This document shows positions 18,284 to 28,085 of a stretch of DNA of 64,000 nt, in pieces. The translations under genes were made by a program, and so were the position numbers. The notes under the pieces are model-generated. The model searched no databases. It had not been told where the DNA came from and saw nothing but the letters and a program-made list of their open reading frames with translations. The stretch lies in assembly GCF_019219075.1 (NCBI RefSeq), contig NZ_JAHUWJ010000013.1, positions 62,001 to 126,000 on the forward strand. The letters are read 5' to 3'. Origin of the DNA: Chitinophaga sp. sic0106 (GTDB lineage: Bacteria > Bacteroidota > Bacteroidia > Chitinophagales > Chitinophagaceae). How positions within the stretch are numbered: the stretch's first letter is position 1; each line of letters starts with the position of its first letter.

Positions 18284-18733
18284 ATGAATATGAAAAGCAC
18301 CATTACCCTGGCCGTAGCTGCCCTTGCATTCGCAACCCTGTTTTCCTCCTGTAAAAAAGAAGACAGTAAACCAACCAACGGATGTGAAATAAGTATAACC
18401 GGCATCGCAGGCAATTATAAACTAACCGGCATCCAGTACCGCGAAAGTTCGTCTAAAACACCGATAGACTATATGCCCCTGCAAGACCCATGTGAAAAAG
18501 ACGACCTGTTATCCCTGAAAAGCGATGGTACCTATGATTATAAAGACCTCGGTATCCAATGCGACCCGAATGGCAACGATAACGGTACCTGGGAAGTTAA
18601 AAATGGTAACCTTGTCATTGACGGCGTACTGCATGGTACCATCACCGCCTATGACTGTAAAACCATCACCTTTTATATAGAAAATACCATCGTAAGAGGT
18701 GACAGGATGACCACTATCATGACTAAACAATAG
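18284..18733 (+). CDS. Lipocalin-like domain lipoprotein
   Basis: 149 residues with a lipoprotein signal ending in 'LFSSC' (Cys23), then a Lys/Asp-rich linker and a small beta-barrel-like domain: 'ITGIAGNYKLTGIQYRES', 'LLSLKSDGTYDYKDLG', 'NGTWEVKNGNLVIDG' and 'ITAYDCKTITFYIEN'. The G-x-W/Y pattern and the 'GTWEVKNGNLVI' strand match the lipocalin-like family common in Bacteroidota lipoproteins. Four or more Cys residues may form disulfides. The start could be ATG 18284 or ATG 18290. No operon partner. Function unknown. Confidence 0.75.
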   Translation: MNMKSTITLAVAALAFATLFSSCKKEDSKPTNGCEISITGIAGNYKLTGIQYRESSSKTPIDYMPLQDPCEKDDLLSLKSDGTYDYKDLGIQCDPNGNDNGTWEVKNGNLVIDGVLHGTITAYDCKTITFYIENTIVRGDRMTTIMTKQ

Positions 18734-18746
18734 AATAAGTATCATA

Positions 18747-18935
18747 CCTGCCAGCTATGCCAACCTCGCGGCGCGCAGCGGGGTGGCTGACGGCGGAGCA
18801 TACAGGCACGCCCACCTAATGGTGGGAATGGTATTTCGTAAACATGAACATGATCGCAAGGACTTACTTGAAAGATGCATGCAGGCCCACCTCCATAACG
18901 AGGGCAATGTCAGAGAATGGTTTGTCGTAAAATGA
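18747..18935 (+). pseudogene. Unidentified gene fragment (3' end)
   Basis: An open plus-strand stretch ending at TGA 18933-18935 has protein-like composition: 'GAYRHAHLMVGMVFRKHEHD', 'RKDLLERCMQAHL', then 'GNVREWFVVK'. It has no convincing start and follows only 13 bp after the lipocalin-like gene stop. The C-terminal '...EWF' is reminiscent of the end of GIY-YIG or T5orf172-type proteins, but I cannot assign it. It may be a relic or chance coding. Confidence 0.3.
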
Positions 18936-19114
18936 CAGGAATAAGCTCGCCTCATAGCGAGAAAAATAGGCTTTTATATTAAGTCTGTCCGTAAATGTAA
19001 GGTGCCTGCCTCCAAAAAAACATCATACCGCAATCCCAAAGCTGTTAAGCATATACCCCGACAAAAGTGTATATCTATCCACTATATTGCCATAAAAAGA
19101 CATATACCAACTAA
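18936..19114. other. Intergenic, no gene seen
   Basis: An A+T-rich stretch before the stop codon of the DUF4256 gene. It contains a short hairpin (CTCGC / GCGAG with six bases between, near 18945-18960) without a T-run, and nothing else that I can support. Confidence 0.5.
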
Positions 19115-19714
19115 CTACACCATCAACAGCCCCCGAAAACCCCGGGAACTATAATAAGACGACGCCCCATTATGATATATAAACACCTGATCATAGCGCC
19201 TGTCCCCAAACAAAGCCCCTCCCAGCTTCCTGACCCCATCCGGCGTCATCACCCAGCTGGAAGTCTTCAAATCAAACTGCCCCAGCTCCTGCAACCAATG
19301 GTACTGCTCCGCCGTTAACAATCTTATCCCCATCGCCTCCGCCATCGCTACGGCACTATCCCCCGGCTTATGCTCCTTACGCGAGGCCAAAGCCGCCGCA
19401 TCATAACACACATTCCGACGATCCTTCGGCGTTTCCACCGAACAATCACAAAAAACAATTTCATCGGAATTACCATTCCGCCCAATCACATCCGGCTCCC
19501 CACCTGTTTCCTCCATCTGCTGCAATGACCAGCACTTGCCAGGCGCCGCATTCAGCCGCTCCTGTACTTCCTCCCAGGAAATACCTTTGTGCCGCAACAT
19601 ATGCTGCTCAAAACGACGCTGCAAAATATTCAACAGCGCCTCACGCTCAGTAGCCGATAAACGGTTTTCAGTAGATTTACCTTTTGCCATAACGTACCGT
19701 GTTTCAGGATTCAT
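19115..19714 (-). CDS. DUF4256 domain-containing protein
   Basis: 199 residues from ATG 19714, or 191 from ATG 19690 ('MAKGKSTENRLSATE'), which is the likelier start for the family. Diagnostic blocks are 'RFEQHMLRHKGISWEEVQER', 'LQQMEETGGEPDVIG', 'FCDCSVETPKDRRNVCYD', 'ALASRKEHKP', 'KTSSWVMTPDGVRKLGGALF' and 'FIYHNGASSYYSSRGFRG', which cover the full domain. It is a cytoplasmic protein of unknown function found as a stand-alone gene in many bacteria. No operon context. Confidence 0.88.
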   Translation of the reverse strand: MNPETRYVMAKGKSTENRLSATEREALLNILQRRFEQHMLRHKGISWEEVQERLNAAPGKCWSLQQMEETGGEPDVIGRNGNSDEIVFCDCSVETPKDRRNVCYDAAALASRKEHKPGDSAVAMAEAMGIRLLTAEQYHWLQELGQFDLKTSSWVMTPDGVRKLGGALFGDRRYDQVFIYHNGASSYYSSRGFRGLLMV

Positions 19715-19772
19715 AAACAGGTGAATTCACCCCTACACGAAAATAAAATTTTATTACCAGCCATCAAGCACA

Positions 19773-19811
19773 AAAGAAAAAGCGGCCGCATCAAAATATG
19801 ATACAGCCGCT
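19773..19811 (-). terminator. Intrinsic terminator of the sigma-FecR-SusC-SusD-TlpA run
   Basis: A 13-bp stem with wobble pairs (19781-19793 with 19799-19811), loop AAATA, followed on the minus strand by a T-rich tail (19780 down to 19773). It lies 24 bp beyond the stop codon of the TlpA gene at 19835. Confidence 0.85.
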
Positions 19812-19834
19812 GTAAAATAAAGTACAATATCTCC

Positions 19835-20995
19835 CTACTTCCCAAACACCTCCTTCAGCTTCACATCCACATCGTGACTATCCCCAATCCAACGGCCTAT
19901 TATTTTCCCCTCCTTGTCCAGCAATATCTTCGTCGGAAAAGCAGCAATCCCATAAGCACTCACTGCATCAAACTGTGCAATACCCTCATTATTCAGCACA
20001 TTCACCCAGTTAATACCATCCTGCTCAATAGCTTCCAGCCAGCCTTTACGGTTTTTCTCGAGGTCGGAACCATTCTCAGAAGCAATGCCTACTATCTCCA
20101 GACCATCCCCCTTATACTTGCTGTACAGCTCCTTCAAATGAGGATGAGAAGCACGGCAGGGATGACACCAGGTACCCCAGAAATCCAGCAGCACATAACG
20201 ACCCTTCAGCGTAGCCAGACTCACCTCATTACCATGCATATCCTTCTTACGCAGATCAATCGCCGCTTTACCAATAGCGGTAGCTTCCAGACTCGCTATC
20301 TTATCCCCTACAATGCGGCCATAGCAGCTTTTTTTAGCTTCAGGCCCCAGCTTGTCGTAGGCGATTTTCAGCGTATCCTCCGGCATAAATACGTGTGTGC
20401 GGTACAGGTAGTACATGCTCAAAATTGAGTTAGGATACTTCACAGTGAAAGACTGCTGCAACGCACGCTCCTGGTCCGCATTGGCATAGTTGATTTTACT
20501 GGCTATCTTCCTGAAACCAGGTGTGGCACCAGGCGTATAAGCCGCAGCGGCTTTACGAATAGCCGTCCACGCGGAATCCTCCATCTTGTTTTGCTGAGCG
20601 CGGATAGCTTCCCATTCCTTATTACCTTTCCCTCCCTTTACACTTGCTGCATAAATTCGGTCTGCATCTCCACTGATAGTAATCACTTCATTGGACAATA
20701 CAAATGACAAGTATGGGGCCGGAATAGTTTCCCCATCTACACGCAATTCCAGTGCTGGGTTCCCTTTCAGACTCAGTGAAGCAACCATCGCCTCACTCAC
20801 CGCACCCTTCATGACCATATATCCTTTCTCCAGGGTATAGGTACTGTCTACCTTCCGTTTATTTCCTTCTACATACACCAGCCAGGGTGTATAATTTTTA
20901 TAATTGCTGAGCTTAATTTTCAGCGTATATCCTTGCTGGGCAATGCCTGCAGCCGCCATCAACAGGCAACTGAGTAATAACAGATATTTCTTCAT
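19835..20995 (-). CDS. TlpA-family thiol-disulfide oxidoreductase with N-terminal DUF4369
   Basis: 386 residues: signal peptide (1-19), DUF4369-like beta domain (about 22-130), helical linker, then a thioredoxin-fold TlpA domain (about 240-386) with the active site 'FWGTWCHPCRASHP' (CXXC, Cys-His-Pro-Cys) and 'FPTKILLDKEGKIIGRWIGD'. It acts in the periplasm to reduce or shuffle disulfides. This architecture is routinely found as the last gene of Bacteroidota sigma-FecR-SusC-SusD operons, as here (14 bp after the SusD stop), perhaps servicing imported cysteine-containing substrates or envelope proteins. Confidence 0.92.
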   Translation of the reverse strand: MKKYLLLLSCLLMAAAGIAQQGYTLKIKLSNYKNYTPWLVYVEGNKRKVDSTYTLEKGYMVMKGAVSEAMVASLSLKGNPALELRVDGETIPAPYLSFVLSNEVITISGDADRIYAASVKGGKGNKEWEAIRAQQNKMEDSAWTAIRKAAAAYTPGATPGFRKIASKINYANADQERALQQSFTVKYPNSILSMYYLYRTHVFMPEDTLKIAYDKLGPEAKKSCYGRIVGDKIASLEATAIGKAAIDLRKKDMHGNEVSLATLKGRYVLLDFWGTWCHPCRASHPHLKELYSKYKGDGLEIVGIASENGSDLEKNRKGWLEAIEQDGINWVNVLNNEGIAQFDAVSAYGIAAFPTKILLDKEGKIIGRWIGDSHDVDVKLKEVFGK

Positions 20996-21009
20996 CGCAG
21001 ATTGTTTTA

Positions 21010-22473
21010 TTAAGGATTATTAGTCATGCCAGGATTGTTATCCATCACATAAATCGGGAAACGCATGGTAAGTCGCTCAGGCTTTAGTGTATACGTTGCC
21101 GTTATATTACCTTTTATATCCACCACCGTATGCGTGTGCCCAACAGTGCCCGCTAAATCAGAATCTACGGACAAGCGGCGCATATCAAACCAGCGTTCAC
21201 CGGTGATCGCCATCTCACGGATACGCTCTTCCATGACGTATTTCAACAGGGAAATTTTGTTGCCTGCAATCGCCGCCGGCACCGGCGCGTCGGCTGCGGA
21301 CACACGGGTCAACCGGAAGTTTTTCAGATCTTCCGCCGCCTCAGCAGTTTGACCCAACCGGGCTTTACACTCCGCCGCCAGCAGGTACATATCGGGAACG
21401 GTTACCCCAAAGTTGGCGTACGACTGCCCCCAGGCACGCCGCATCCCATTAGGATAAGTTTCAAAAGTCAGCCAGGTTTCCGTACTGTAAAACTTCAGCC
21501 TTTCATCACTGGCGGTGAATAAGGCGGCAGTAGCAGCACTCAGGATCACCCCATCTAAACCCGCGCCGTATATACGCTGGCCTGACTTCATATAAGCCAC
21601 CTCCTTGTCCATATCCACCATCAGCCGACTAGGGCCATACATCGGATCAATAGGCAGGAAAGTACCACCAGTCGCAAATTCCTTGTGATAATCATACAGC
21701 CCCACATTGGTTGTAGCTGCCGGCAATGCGGCAATAAATGCATTGAGCAACGGCGAGGCTTCCTGCCACTGCTGCATATACATATATACCTTGCCTAAAA
21801 TAGCCTGTGCTGTAGGCTTTGCAGCCCTGGCCCTGTTGCTGATGTTTGCCGGTAACAACGGAATAGCCTCGTTCAGATCAGCAATAATCTGATCATATAA
21901 CTGCTGCACCGTAGCCCTGCTAAAACTGGTCTGCGTCACATCCGCATTCATGAACAGCGGAGATGCCAGGTCTGTTTTTGCGGTAGCAGCATTATATGGC
22001 TTACCATACAGGTTTACCAGTAAAAAATGTACCCAGGCCCTGCCGGTAAGCGCTTCCGCCAGTATGGACTTCTTTTGCGCTTCCGTACCGCCGGTAGATG
22101 ACATCACCTCTTTTATCACCTTGTTATAGAGGTAAACCTGCTTTACCATCGCAGCAATTTCAGAGTCGGTATTGGTCGACAGGTAAATATCATCTGCCCA
22201 CTTGAAGGCTTCCTGATCGGCCAGCGTCATCATCCCAAACCCTAACGTGGTAAAATTTGGCGAACCTGTCACCTCATCTCCCATCACTCCCGGAGAAAAT
22301 ATTTGGAACTGATGCAAGGACGACTAGTTCAGGATCAAGTCATAATCAGCTGTTTTTTGTGCAATCAGTTTACCCTTTGGCGTTACTTCCAAAAAGTCCT
22401 TTTTGCAACTCATCGGCACCAGGCCTATTATGGAAAGTGAAAGTATTACTAATTTTTTCGCAACCTTTTTCAT
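21010..22473 (-). pseudogene. SusD/RagB family lipoprotein gene with premature TAG at codon 50
   Basis: The natural start is ATG 22473, giving a lipoprotein signal with 'GLVPMSC' and then 'KKDFLEVTPKGKLIAQKTAD' and 'YDLILN', exactly how this SusD group begins. The next codon is TAG (22326-22324). The same frame continues with 'SSLHQFQIFSPGVMGDEVTG' and runs open to 21010 with the whole SusD fold, including the C-terminal 'RIREMAITGERWFDMRRLSV'. Translation could restart at TTG 22317, but that 435-residue product would lack the export signal. The gene is therefore probably inactive unless the TAG is a sequencing error or is suppressed. It is the partner of the SusC at 22485. Confidence 0.8.
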
Positions 22474-22484
22474 GCGGATCATTT

Positions 22485-25400
22485 TTAGAGCGTTAAGTGA
22501 GCACCAATGGTGATGGCTTTCTGATTAAATGGCATCGCGCTGGAAGCACCGGTGGCAGTGCTGTTGGAGAATTCAGGATCAAGACCATATTTATTTCCTT
22601 TCCACAGCATCACGTTGGAAAGTTGCGCCCGGAATGAAAGTCCTTCCGCGCGAAGCATACGCAGCACTTTATTAGGCACCTGATAAGAGAGGGTAATATC
22701 CCTTACCTTGATGTATGAAGCATCCACAATATTTACATCTCCCTTAGTATAATAAGCCGTATACCTACGGTTACTACTGGTAGATGCGTTGGCAATAAAG
22801 CCTGGAATATTGGTGAATTTTTCATCACCAGGCTGCCTCCAGCGATTGGCAAATTCTTCATGGATATTACCACTTCTGAAATTCAGCGCTGAAATATTCA
22901 CCGTGCCTGAGTACAGGGTATTCACACTTCTGTACATCACATTACCCATATTGAAAATGGCATTTACCGATAGCGTAAAACCTTTGTAGTTAAACATATT
23001 GGCGAATCCACCACTCCACAATGGCTGGTACACGCCTTTGAACACGATATCTTCCGGTTTAGTCACATTCTGCGCCTTTGTAACTTTTCCATCGGCCAGC
23101 TGTATTTGCGGATCGCCCATGGCATCCAGTCCTGCGTATTTATAGGTAAATACAGAGAATGCAGGATAGCCCACCACGTAGTTTTTTCCAATCAATTGAT
23201 CACCGCGTGTAACCGGTGCCGTTAGTAATCCCAGGTTCGTCAGTTTATTCTTATTATAGGAGAGATTCAGGGTACTGCTCCAGATAAAATCCCGCGTTTG
23301 CACGTTAATGGAATTGAGCGCTACGTCTATCCCTTTATTGTTCAGCGAGCCGACGTTACCATAGATGTAGTTAGTGCCTGCCAGCGGATTCACCGGCAGG
23401 TTGCCCAGCAGGTTTTCGGTATTCTTCTTATATAAATCAACAGATCCGCTCAAACGACCGTGCAGCACGCCAAAGTCGATACCAAGATTATAAGTTTTAG
23501 TGCTTTCCCAGGTAAGGTCCGGGTTGCTCAGCGTGGCAATCGCCAATGCTTGTCCACCTGGCACATACCGTACAATGGAAGGGTTAAAAATATCATAGGA
23601 AGATGCGGACCCTGGCCTTGGCGACATTCCCGTAAGCCCATAAGTGGCACGTATGCTCAGCGCATCTATCCACGTGAGCTGCTGAATGAATCCTTCGTTG
23701 GCCATGTTCCATTTACCGCCTACACTCCATACCGGCTTACGCTGTGCGGATTTATTCAATCCAAACAGGTTACTCTGATCATTTCTCCAGCTGGCGTTCA
23801 GATTGTACTTACGGTTAAACATATACGCCATATTGCCGTAGTAAGAAGTAAAACGTGATAACGGCACTGCTTCAGACTCTCCAAAGTATGCACCACTCTC
23901 ACTATCACCGGCCGATAACTTAGAGCTTACCTTATCAATCTGGTTCGGCATGATCGGGTACATCACTCCGGTTGTCGTCAGCGTTTTGTAGTCCAGAACC
24001 GGAAAGGTTTGCATGTCCACATCATAGCCATACACCGTACTCCTGTTCATAATCGTTCTTTGCTGCTGTGCTTCAGCACCTGCCAGTGCTGTCAGCTGAT
24101 GCTTTCCCCCCAGCCAGTTTTTATCATAGTGCAATTGATTTCTCACCACCCAGTTATCCAGGGAAGAATTATACACCGTATACTTACCGCCTTTGGTAGG
24201 CATGTTATAGGTAACAGTTCCATTGCTGGCTGCCACAGCGTAATTCAGTATGTTTACACGTTGCAGGTAATTGCTAACGTCATCGTACAAACGACGTCTG
24301 CCAGATTCCTTAATATATCCGTACATACCTTCAAAGCTGAGCCCCTTGTAAAGTTTCACTGTAAGGCCGGTATTAAACCTGCCGCTGAAAGTATTGCTTT
24401 TCGTATAGCCGGTGTTGGCATTCTCTATCGGATTATAGTTCATCCCGATTTTACCGGTTTTTTCAATATCAGGTCGCTGCCTTTCGCTCAGGTAGCCCAT
24501 AAACGGCATGTCGATGCTGTTGCCATTTTCATCTCTGAAAAGCTGGTAAGGGATATAACGGTTATCGGCAGTGATGGAGCGGTTTTCCGAAGTATTGTTA
24601 TTTGTAAGGTCTGCGCTCACAAATACTTTCAGCCATTTATTAAAACTGAAATCCTGACGGGTATTCAGCTTAAAAGTCTTATCGCTGCTGCCGGGAGTAT
24701 AGGACTTATTATCGGTATAGGAAAAGGAGTTATAGAACTGATGTTTTTCGGAACCACCGCTTACAGATACTGTTTGGTTCGTAAGCAGGGCGGGGCGGTA
24801 TAAGTCACCAATGGAAGAAAGATTATTGATGCGGGAAAGGCTGTCCAGCTTGGCGTTGCCTTGTTCCTGGGTTAGCACACCGCGACTGATATCATATAAT
24901 ATCTGCCGGTCTGGCGCCAGGCCATACACGGAGTTGAGCGGATCGTAGGTGGTTGCACGGGTATAAGGCATGTACACCGGATCAAACGCGTCTTTAGCCG
25001 CCTGGATATACTGGCTGCTGTTCATCATGGGAAAGTAGTCGTACTGTGGTTTTCCCTGGAAGCTCACGAAACCGTCGTAGCCTACTTTGAGTTTACCGGC
25101 TTTCCCTTTTTTGGTAGTGATAACGATCACACCGTTAGAGGCCCTTGCGCCCCAGATGGAGGCCGCAGTGGCATCTTTCAAAACGGTGATATCGGCCACA
25201 TCCTGGGGGTTGATGGTGGATATCCGGCTAACGTCGATGGCTATACCGTCTACTACCACGAGCGGGTTTTTATCGGAATTAATTGTATTCAAACCGCGGA
25301 TGAGAAAAGTATTTCCATCGGTGGTGGCACTGGGTGAGTTGTTGATCACCAGACCGGGGATCTGACCATCCAGCCGTTGCAGAATGTTCATACTCGTTGA

Positions 25401-26117
25401 ACGTTCTGCAATGACTTTCATGTCGGGCTTGGAATAGGAGCCGGCGCTGCGCTCTTTTGAAATGGTTTGGTAGCCGGTGGACACCGCTACATTCACTTCA
25501 TTGAGGGCCGTCACCTTGGTACGAAGTGTAATAGTTGCCAGGTCGCCTTTCCCGTTGAGTTTTATTTCCATGATCTCCACGTTCAGGCCTGAAAACAATA
25601 GTACCCCGTTGGGTGCTACGTCGTTGATGGCAAAACGCCCATCGCCGCTGGAAATAGCACCTTTGGACTTCCCTTTTTCCTGGATACTGACGCCGGAAAC
25701 GGGGTTTCCATTTTCATCTTTCACCACCCCTGCTACATCTATCATGGAAGCGACGCTGGTATCTTTCACCACCACGGTTTTAGCCACTATTGCATAGGTC
25801 AGGGGTTGATTTTTGAAGATGATACGCAGTACCTCCTGCAATGGCATCTCTTTAACATCCAGTGATACAAGTGATGCTTTGCTCAGCATGGCATCATTGT
25901 AAAAAAACTGGTAGCCGCTTTGCCGCTTCAGTTCCGGCAGAATTTTAGAGAGTGATAACTGCTTACCGCTCATGCTGATGGATTGCGCAAAAATTGCGGG
26001 TGCGGATAAAATTAGCACTACCAACAATACCATGGCATTCCATCCTTTTTTGCCTGGCTGCATAGCCCGATTGCCCATTTTTTGCGGACAGGTTGTCCCC
26101 TTAGCAGTTGACTGCAT
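22485..26117 (-). CDS. SusC/RagA family TonB-dependent transporter with STN domain
   Basis: 1210 residues: signal segment (about 28-45), STN domain (about 50-112; 'LKRQSGYQFFYNDAMLSKAS'), carboxypeptidase-regulatory-like domain (about 127-200; 'VKDENGNPVSGVSIQEKG'), TonB plug (about 210-340; 'ILRGLNTINSDKNPLVVVDG'-like block and 'VLKDATAASIWGARASNGVI') and barrel. The STN domain and the FecR/sigma genes upstream (65 bp from FecR) mark it as a transducing importer. Its SusD partner downstream is broken by a stop codon, so uptake may be impaired. Substrate unknown; the arabinosidase genes upstream suggest, but do not prove, a pentose polymer. Confidence 0.92.
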   Translation of the reverse strand: MQSTAKGTTCPQKMGNRAMQPGKKGWNAMVLLVVLILSAPAIFAQSISMSGKQLSLSKILPELKRQSGYQFFYNDAMLSKASLVSLDVKEMPLQEVLRIIFKNQPLTYAIVAKTVVVKDTSVASMIDVAGVVKDENGNPVSGVSIQEKGKSKGAISSGDGRFAINDVAPNGVLLFSGLNVEIMEIKLNGKGDLATITLRTKVTALNEVNVAVSTGYQTISKERSAGSYSKPDMKVIAERSTSMNILQRLDGQIPGLVINNSPSATTDGNTFLIRGLNTINSDKNPLVVVDGIAIDVSRISTINPQDVADITVLKDATAASIWGARASNGVIVITTKKGKAGKLKVGYDGFVSFQGKPQYDYFPMMNSSQYIQAAKDAFDPVYMPYTRATTYDPLNSVYGLAPDRQILYDISRGVLTQEQGNAKLDSLSRINNLSSIGDLYRPALLTNQTVSVSGGSEKHQFYNSFSYTDNKSYTPGSSDKTFKLNTRQDFSFNKWLKVFVSADLTNNNTSENRSITADNRYIPYQLFRDENGNSIDMPFMGYLSERQRPDIEKTGKIGMNYNPIENANTGYTKSNTFSGRFNTGLTVKLYKGLSFEGMYGYIKESGRRRLYDDVSNYLQRVNILNYAVAASNGTVTYNMPTKGGKYTVYNSSLDNWVVRNQLHYDKNWLGGKHQLTALAGAEAQQQRTIMNRSTVYGYDVDMQTFPVLDYKTLTTTGVMYPIMPNQIDKVSSKLSAGDSESGAYFGESEAVPLSRFTSYYGNMAYMFNRKYNLNASWRNDQSNLFGLNKSAQRKPVWSVGGKWNMANEGFIQQLTWIDALSIRATYGLTGMSPRPGSASSYDIFNPSIVRYVPGGQALAIATLSNPDLTWESTKTYNLGIDFGVLHGRLSGSVDLYKKNTENLLGNLPVNPLAGTNYIYGNVGSLNNKGIDVALNSINVQTRDFIWSSTLNLSYNKNKLTNLGLLTAPVTRGDQLIGKNYVVGYPAFSVFTYKYAGLDAMGDPQIQLADGKVTKAQNVTKPEDIVFKGVYQPLWSGGFANMFNYKGFTLSVNAIFNMGNVMYRSVNTLYSGTVNISALNFRSGNIHEEFANRWRQPGDEKFTNIPGFIANASTSSNRRYTAYYTKGDVNIVDASYIKVRDITLSYQVPNKVLRMLRAEGLSFRAQLSNVMLWKGNKYGLDPEFSNSTATGASSAMPFNQKAITIGAHLTL

Positions 26118-26182
26118 ACTTTTGGTTGGTTTTAGACTTATAAAATTTTGGTCGAATACGGTGCGTCGGCTTGTTCCGGATA

Positions 26183-27340
26183 CTACCTGGATAACACCGT
26201 TAATTTTCTTCCTTCCAGTTTGAAATGAATTCTGCTCATTTCAAGAATAGTCAGTAATTCTGTTAGTGTGATGGAGCGGCTGAAGCCACCGGTAAAAGTA
26301 TCGGTTGGTTTGGCGCCGTCGTACACGATTTCAATATCATACCATCTTGCTACATCCTGCATTACATGGGTCAGGCTTCGGCTTTTATATTCAAAGTTGC
26401 CGTCTTTCCATGCGGTGGCTTCCGAAATGGCAGCATTGGCATTTACCTTAATATCATTGCCTGATAAAACAGCTTGTTGCCCTGGCATGAGCACTTTGTT
26501 ACTGCTGCCGTTGCTGACTCTTACAGAACCGGCTACCAGCGTCACTTCCAGCCCACTTTCCTCTTCATAAGCTTTTACGTTGAAAGATGTTCCTAATACG
26601 GCTATACTAATTTCATCATTTTTAACGGTGAATGGTCTGGCTGCGTCCGCAGTGATTTCAAACCATGCTTGCCCATGTACCTGCACTTCCCGCCTGTCTG
26701 CCGGGAAGCCTACCGGATAGGTAATGCTGGAGCCGGCGTCGAGGATCACCAGTGATCCATCGGATAGTCGCAGCGGGTATTGCTGGCCCCTGCGGGTGGT
26801 AAGGGTATTATAAATTATTTTTTCGGGAGATGTTACCGCTCCGCTATAGGCAATGGTTCCGTTCACTGCTGATACCTGAGTACTTCCCTGTACCAGCGAT
26901 AACTGACTACCGGCGCTGTCCAGCGGCACCACCGTGCCATCCGCAAGCGTAAGCGTAGCACCGGTTACCCCGGGCATCACATCATTTTTATAGGAAGCAT
27001 TTACCACTTTAGCCAGGGGCATCGCTGTTTTTTGCTGATGCAGGAAGTAGAAAACTGCACCACCTAATAATAAAATGGCGGCGGCAGCGGCAGCCCACAG
27101 CGGCTGTAAACGGCGCACCTTTGGCTGTGGTTTAGCCAGTATACGTTGCAGCGTTTTTTGCCCGTCTACACCGGCGCTCAGGTCCTCCTGCTGCCACCAC
27201 TCCTGCATTTGGTCCGATAAGAAGCCGGTTTCCCCATGGGTAGCCACCAGTTGCCAGAACTCCTGCAACTCCGCAGCGGAGGCTTCTCCACTGGCATATT
27301 TCCCGAACAAATACTGTAATCGCTTCAACTGGTCAGTCAT
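26183..27340 (-). CDS. FecR family anti-sigma factor / sigma regulator
   Basis: 385 residues: N-terminal cytoplasmic helices (1-78, with Trp-rich 'MQEWWQQEDL'), one membrane helix (about 81-100), periplasmic FecR domain (about 165-285; 'LRLSDGSLVILDAGSSITYP', 'ISIAVLGTSFNVKAYEEESG') and C-terminal DUF4974 domain (about 308-385; 'SLTHVMQDVARWYDIEIVYD'). It links the STN domain of the SusC at 22485 to the sigma factor at 27414 (73 bp upstream, same strand). The order sigma, FecR, SusC, SusD, TlpA is the standard one. Confidence 0.93.
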   Translation of the reverse strand: MTDQLKRLQYLFGKYASGEASAAELQEFWQLVATHGETGFLSDQMQEWWQQEDLSAGVDGQKTLQRILAKPQPKVRRLQPLWAAAAAAILLLGGAVFYFLHQQKTAMPLAKVVNASYKNDVMPGVTGATLTLADGTVVPLDSAGSQLSLVQGSTQVSAVNGTIAYSGAVTSPEKIIYNTLTTRRGQQYPLRLSDGSLVILDAGSSITYPVGFPADRREVQVHGQAWFEITADAARPFTVKNDEISIAVLGTSFNVKAYEEESGLEVTLVAGSVRVSNGSSNKVLMPGQQAVLSGNDIKVNANAAISEATAWKDGNFEYKSRSLTHVMQDVARWYDIEIVYDGAKPTDTFTGGFSRSITLTELLTILEMSRIHFKLEGRKLTVLSR

Positions 27341-27413
27341 CTTTAAAAAAGTGGCTTATATATTATAGACGCATATAAAAGAGGCAGGAGGTATCGGCAA
27401 AGAAAAAAAAGTG

Positions 27414-28016
27414 CTATTTTTTTGACTCCATATAAAAATACAGTAGCAGCGCGCCTTCCACGCCTCGCTTATGCAAAAATTCCCTGATGGCACTCAGGGC
27501 GTTCGACATTGTTTTCTTAACTGTTTGTGTAGAAAGATTCAGTTGACTGGCTATCTGCTCATGGGTGAGGCCCTGCTCCCGGGAAAGGGTAAACACCAGC
27601 TTCCGCTGCGGAGAAAGTTGCCGGATGGCTTCCTGCAGTAGCTCCCGCGTTTCGCCTTCCAGCAGCTTATCGGCGGCATCATCCACCTGGGCATGCTCCA
27701 TTTGCTGGGCCACATACTGCTGCATCTTACGCTGACTCGCCGTATAACGGAAAAAGCTAATAGCTTTATTATAGGCCACTTTGGACAGGAAGGCATCCAT
27801 ATGCTGTATTTCCGTAATCAGTTCACGGCCTGTCCATAGTTTAGTGAAAATATCGTAGAGTAGTTCTTCTGCTATTTCGTGGGATTTGGTCATCCGCAGC
27901 AGGTAAGTATATACTTTATTCCAATAGCGGTTATACAGGACCGTAAAGGCCTGCTCATCCCCCTCCGCAATTAGGCGCAAGATCTCAATTTCACTATAGT
28001 TGGAATCGGCGGACAT
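27414..28016 (-). CDS. ECF RNA polymerase sigma-70 factor
   Basis: 200 residues with region 2 (about 22-95; 'EIAEELLYDIFTKLWTGREL') and region 4 (about 135-190; 'LSPQRKLVFTLSREQGLTHE' then 'QIASQLNLSTQTVKKTMSNA'). The C-terminal tail 'GVEGALLLYFYMESKK' is typical of the Bacteroidota FecR-linked group. It should direct transcription of the downstream fecR-susC-susD-tlpA genes, possibly with autoregulation. It lies 69 bp downstream of the GH43 gene on the same strand. Confidence 0.92.
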   Translation of the reverse strand: MSADSNYSEIEILRLIAEGDEQAFTVLYNRYWNKVYTYLLRMTKSHEIAEELLYDIFTKLWTGRELITEIQHMDAFLSKVAYNKAISFFRYTASQRKMQQYVAQQMEHAQVDDAADKLLEGETRELLQEAIRQLSPQRKLVFTLSREQGLTHEQIASQLNLSTQTVKKTMSNALSAIREFLHKRGVEGALLLYFYMESKK

Positions 28017-28056
28017 AGTCGGGGATAAAAATAGTAAAAATATTCAATCCCTTAGA

Positions 28057-28074
28057 GCCGGCATTTCTGCCGGC
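28057..28074. repeat. Short palindrome between GH43 and sigma genes
   Basis: GCCGGCA (28057-28063) and TGCCGGC (28068-28074) form a 7-bp hairpin with a 4-base loop in the 69-bp gap between the GH43 stop and the sigma start. No T-run follows, so it could be a weak processing or pausing site that separates the hydrolase genes from the regulator genes. Confidence 0.4.
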
Positions 28075-28085
28075 CCTACTATCCA

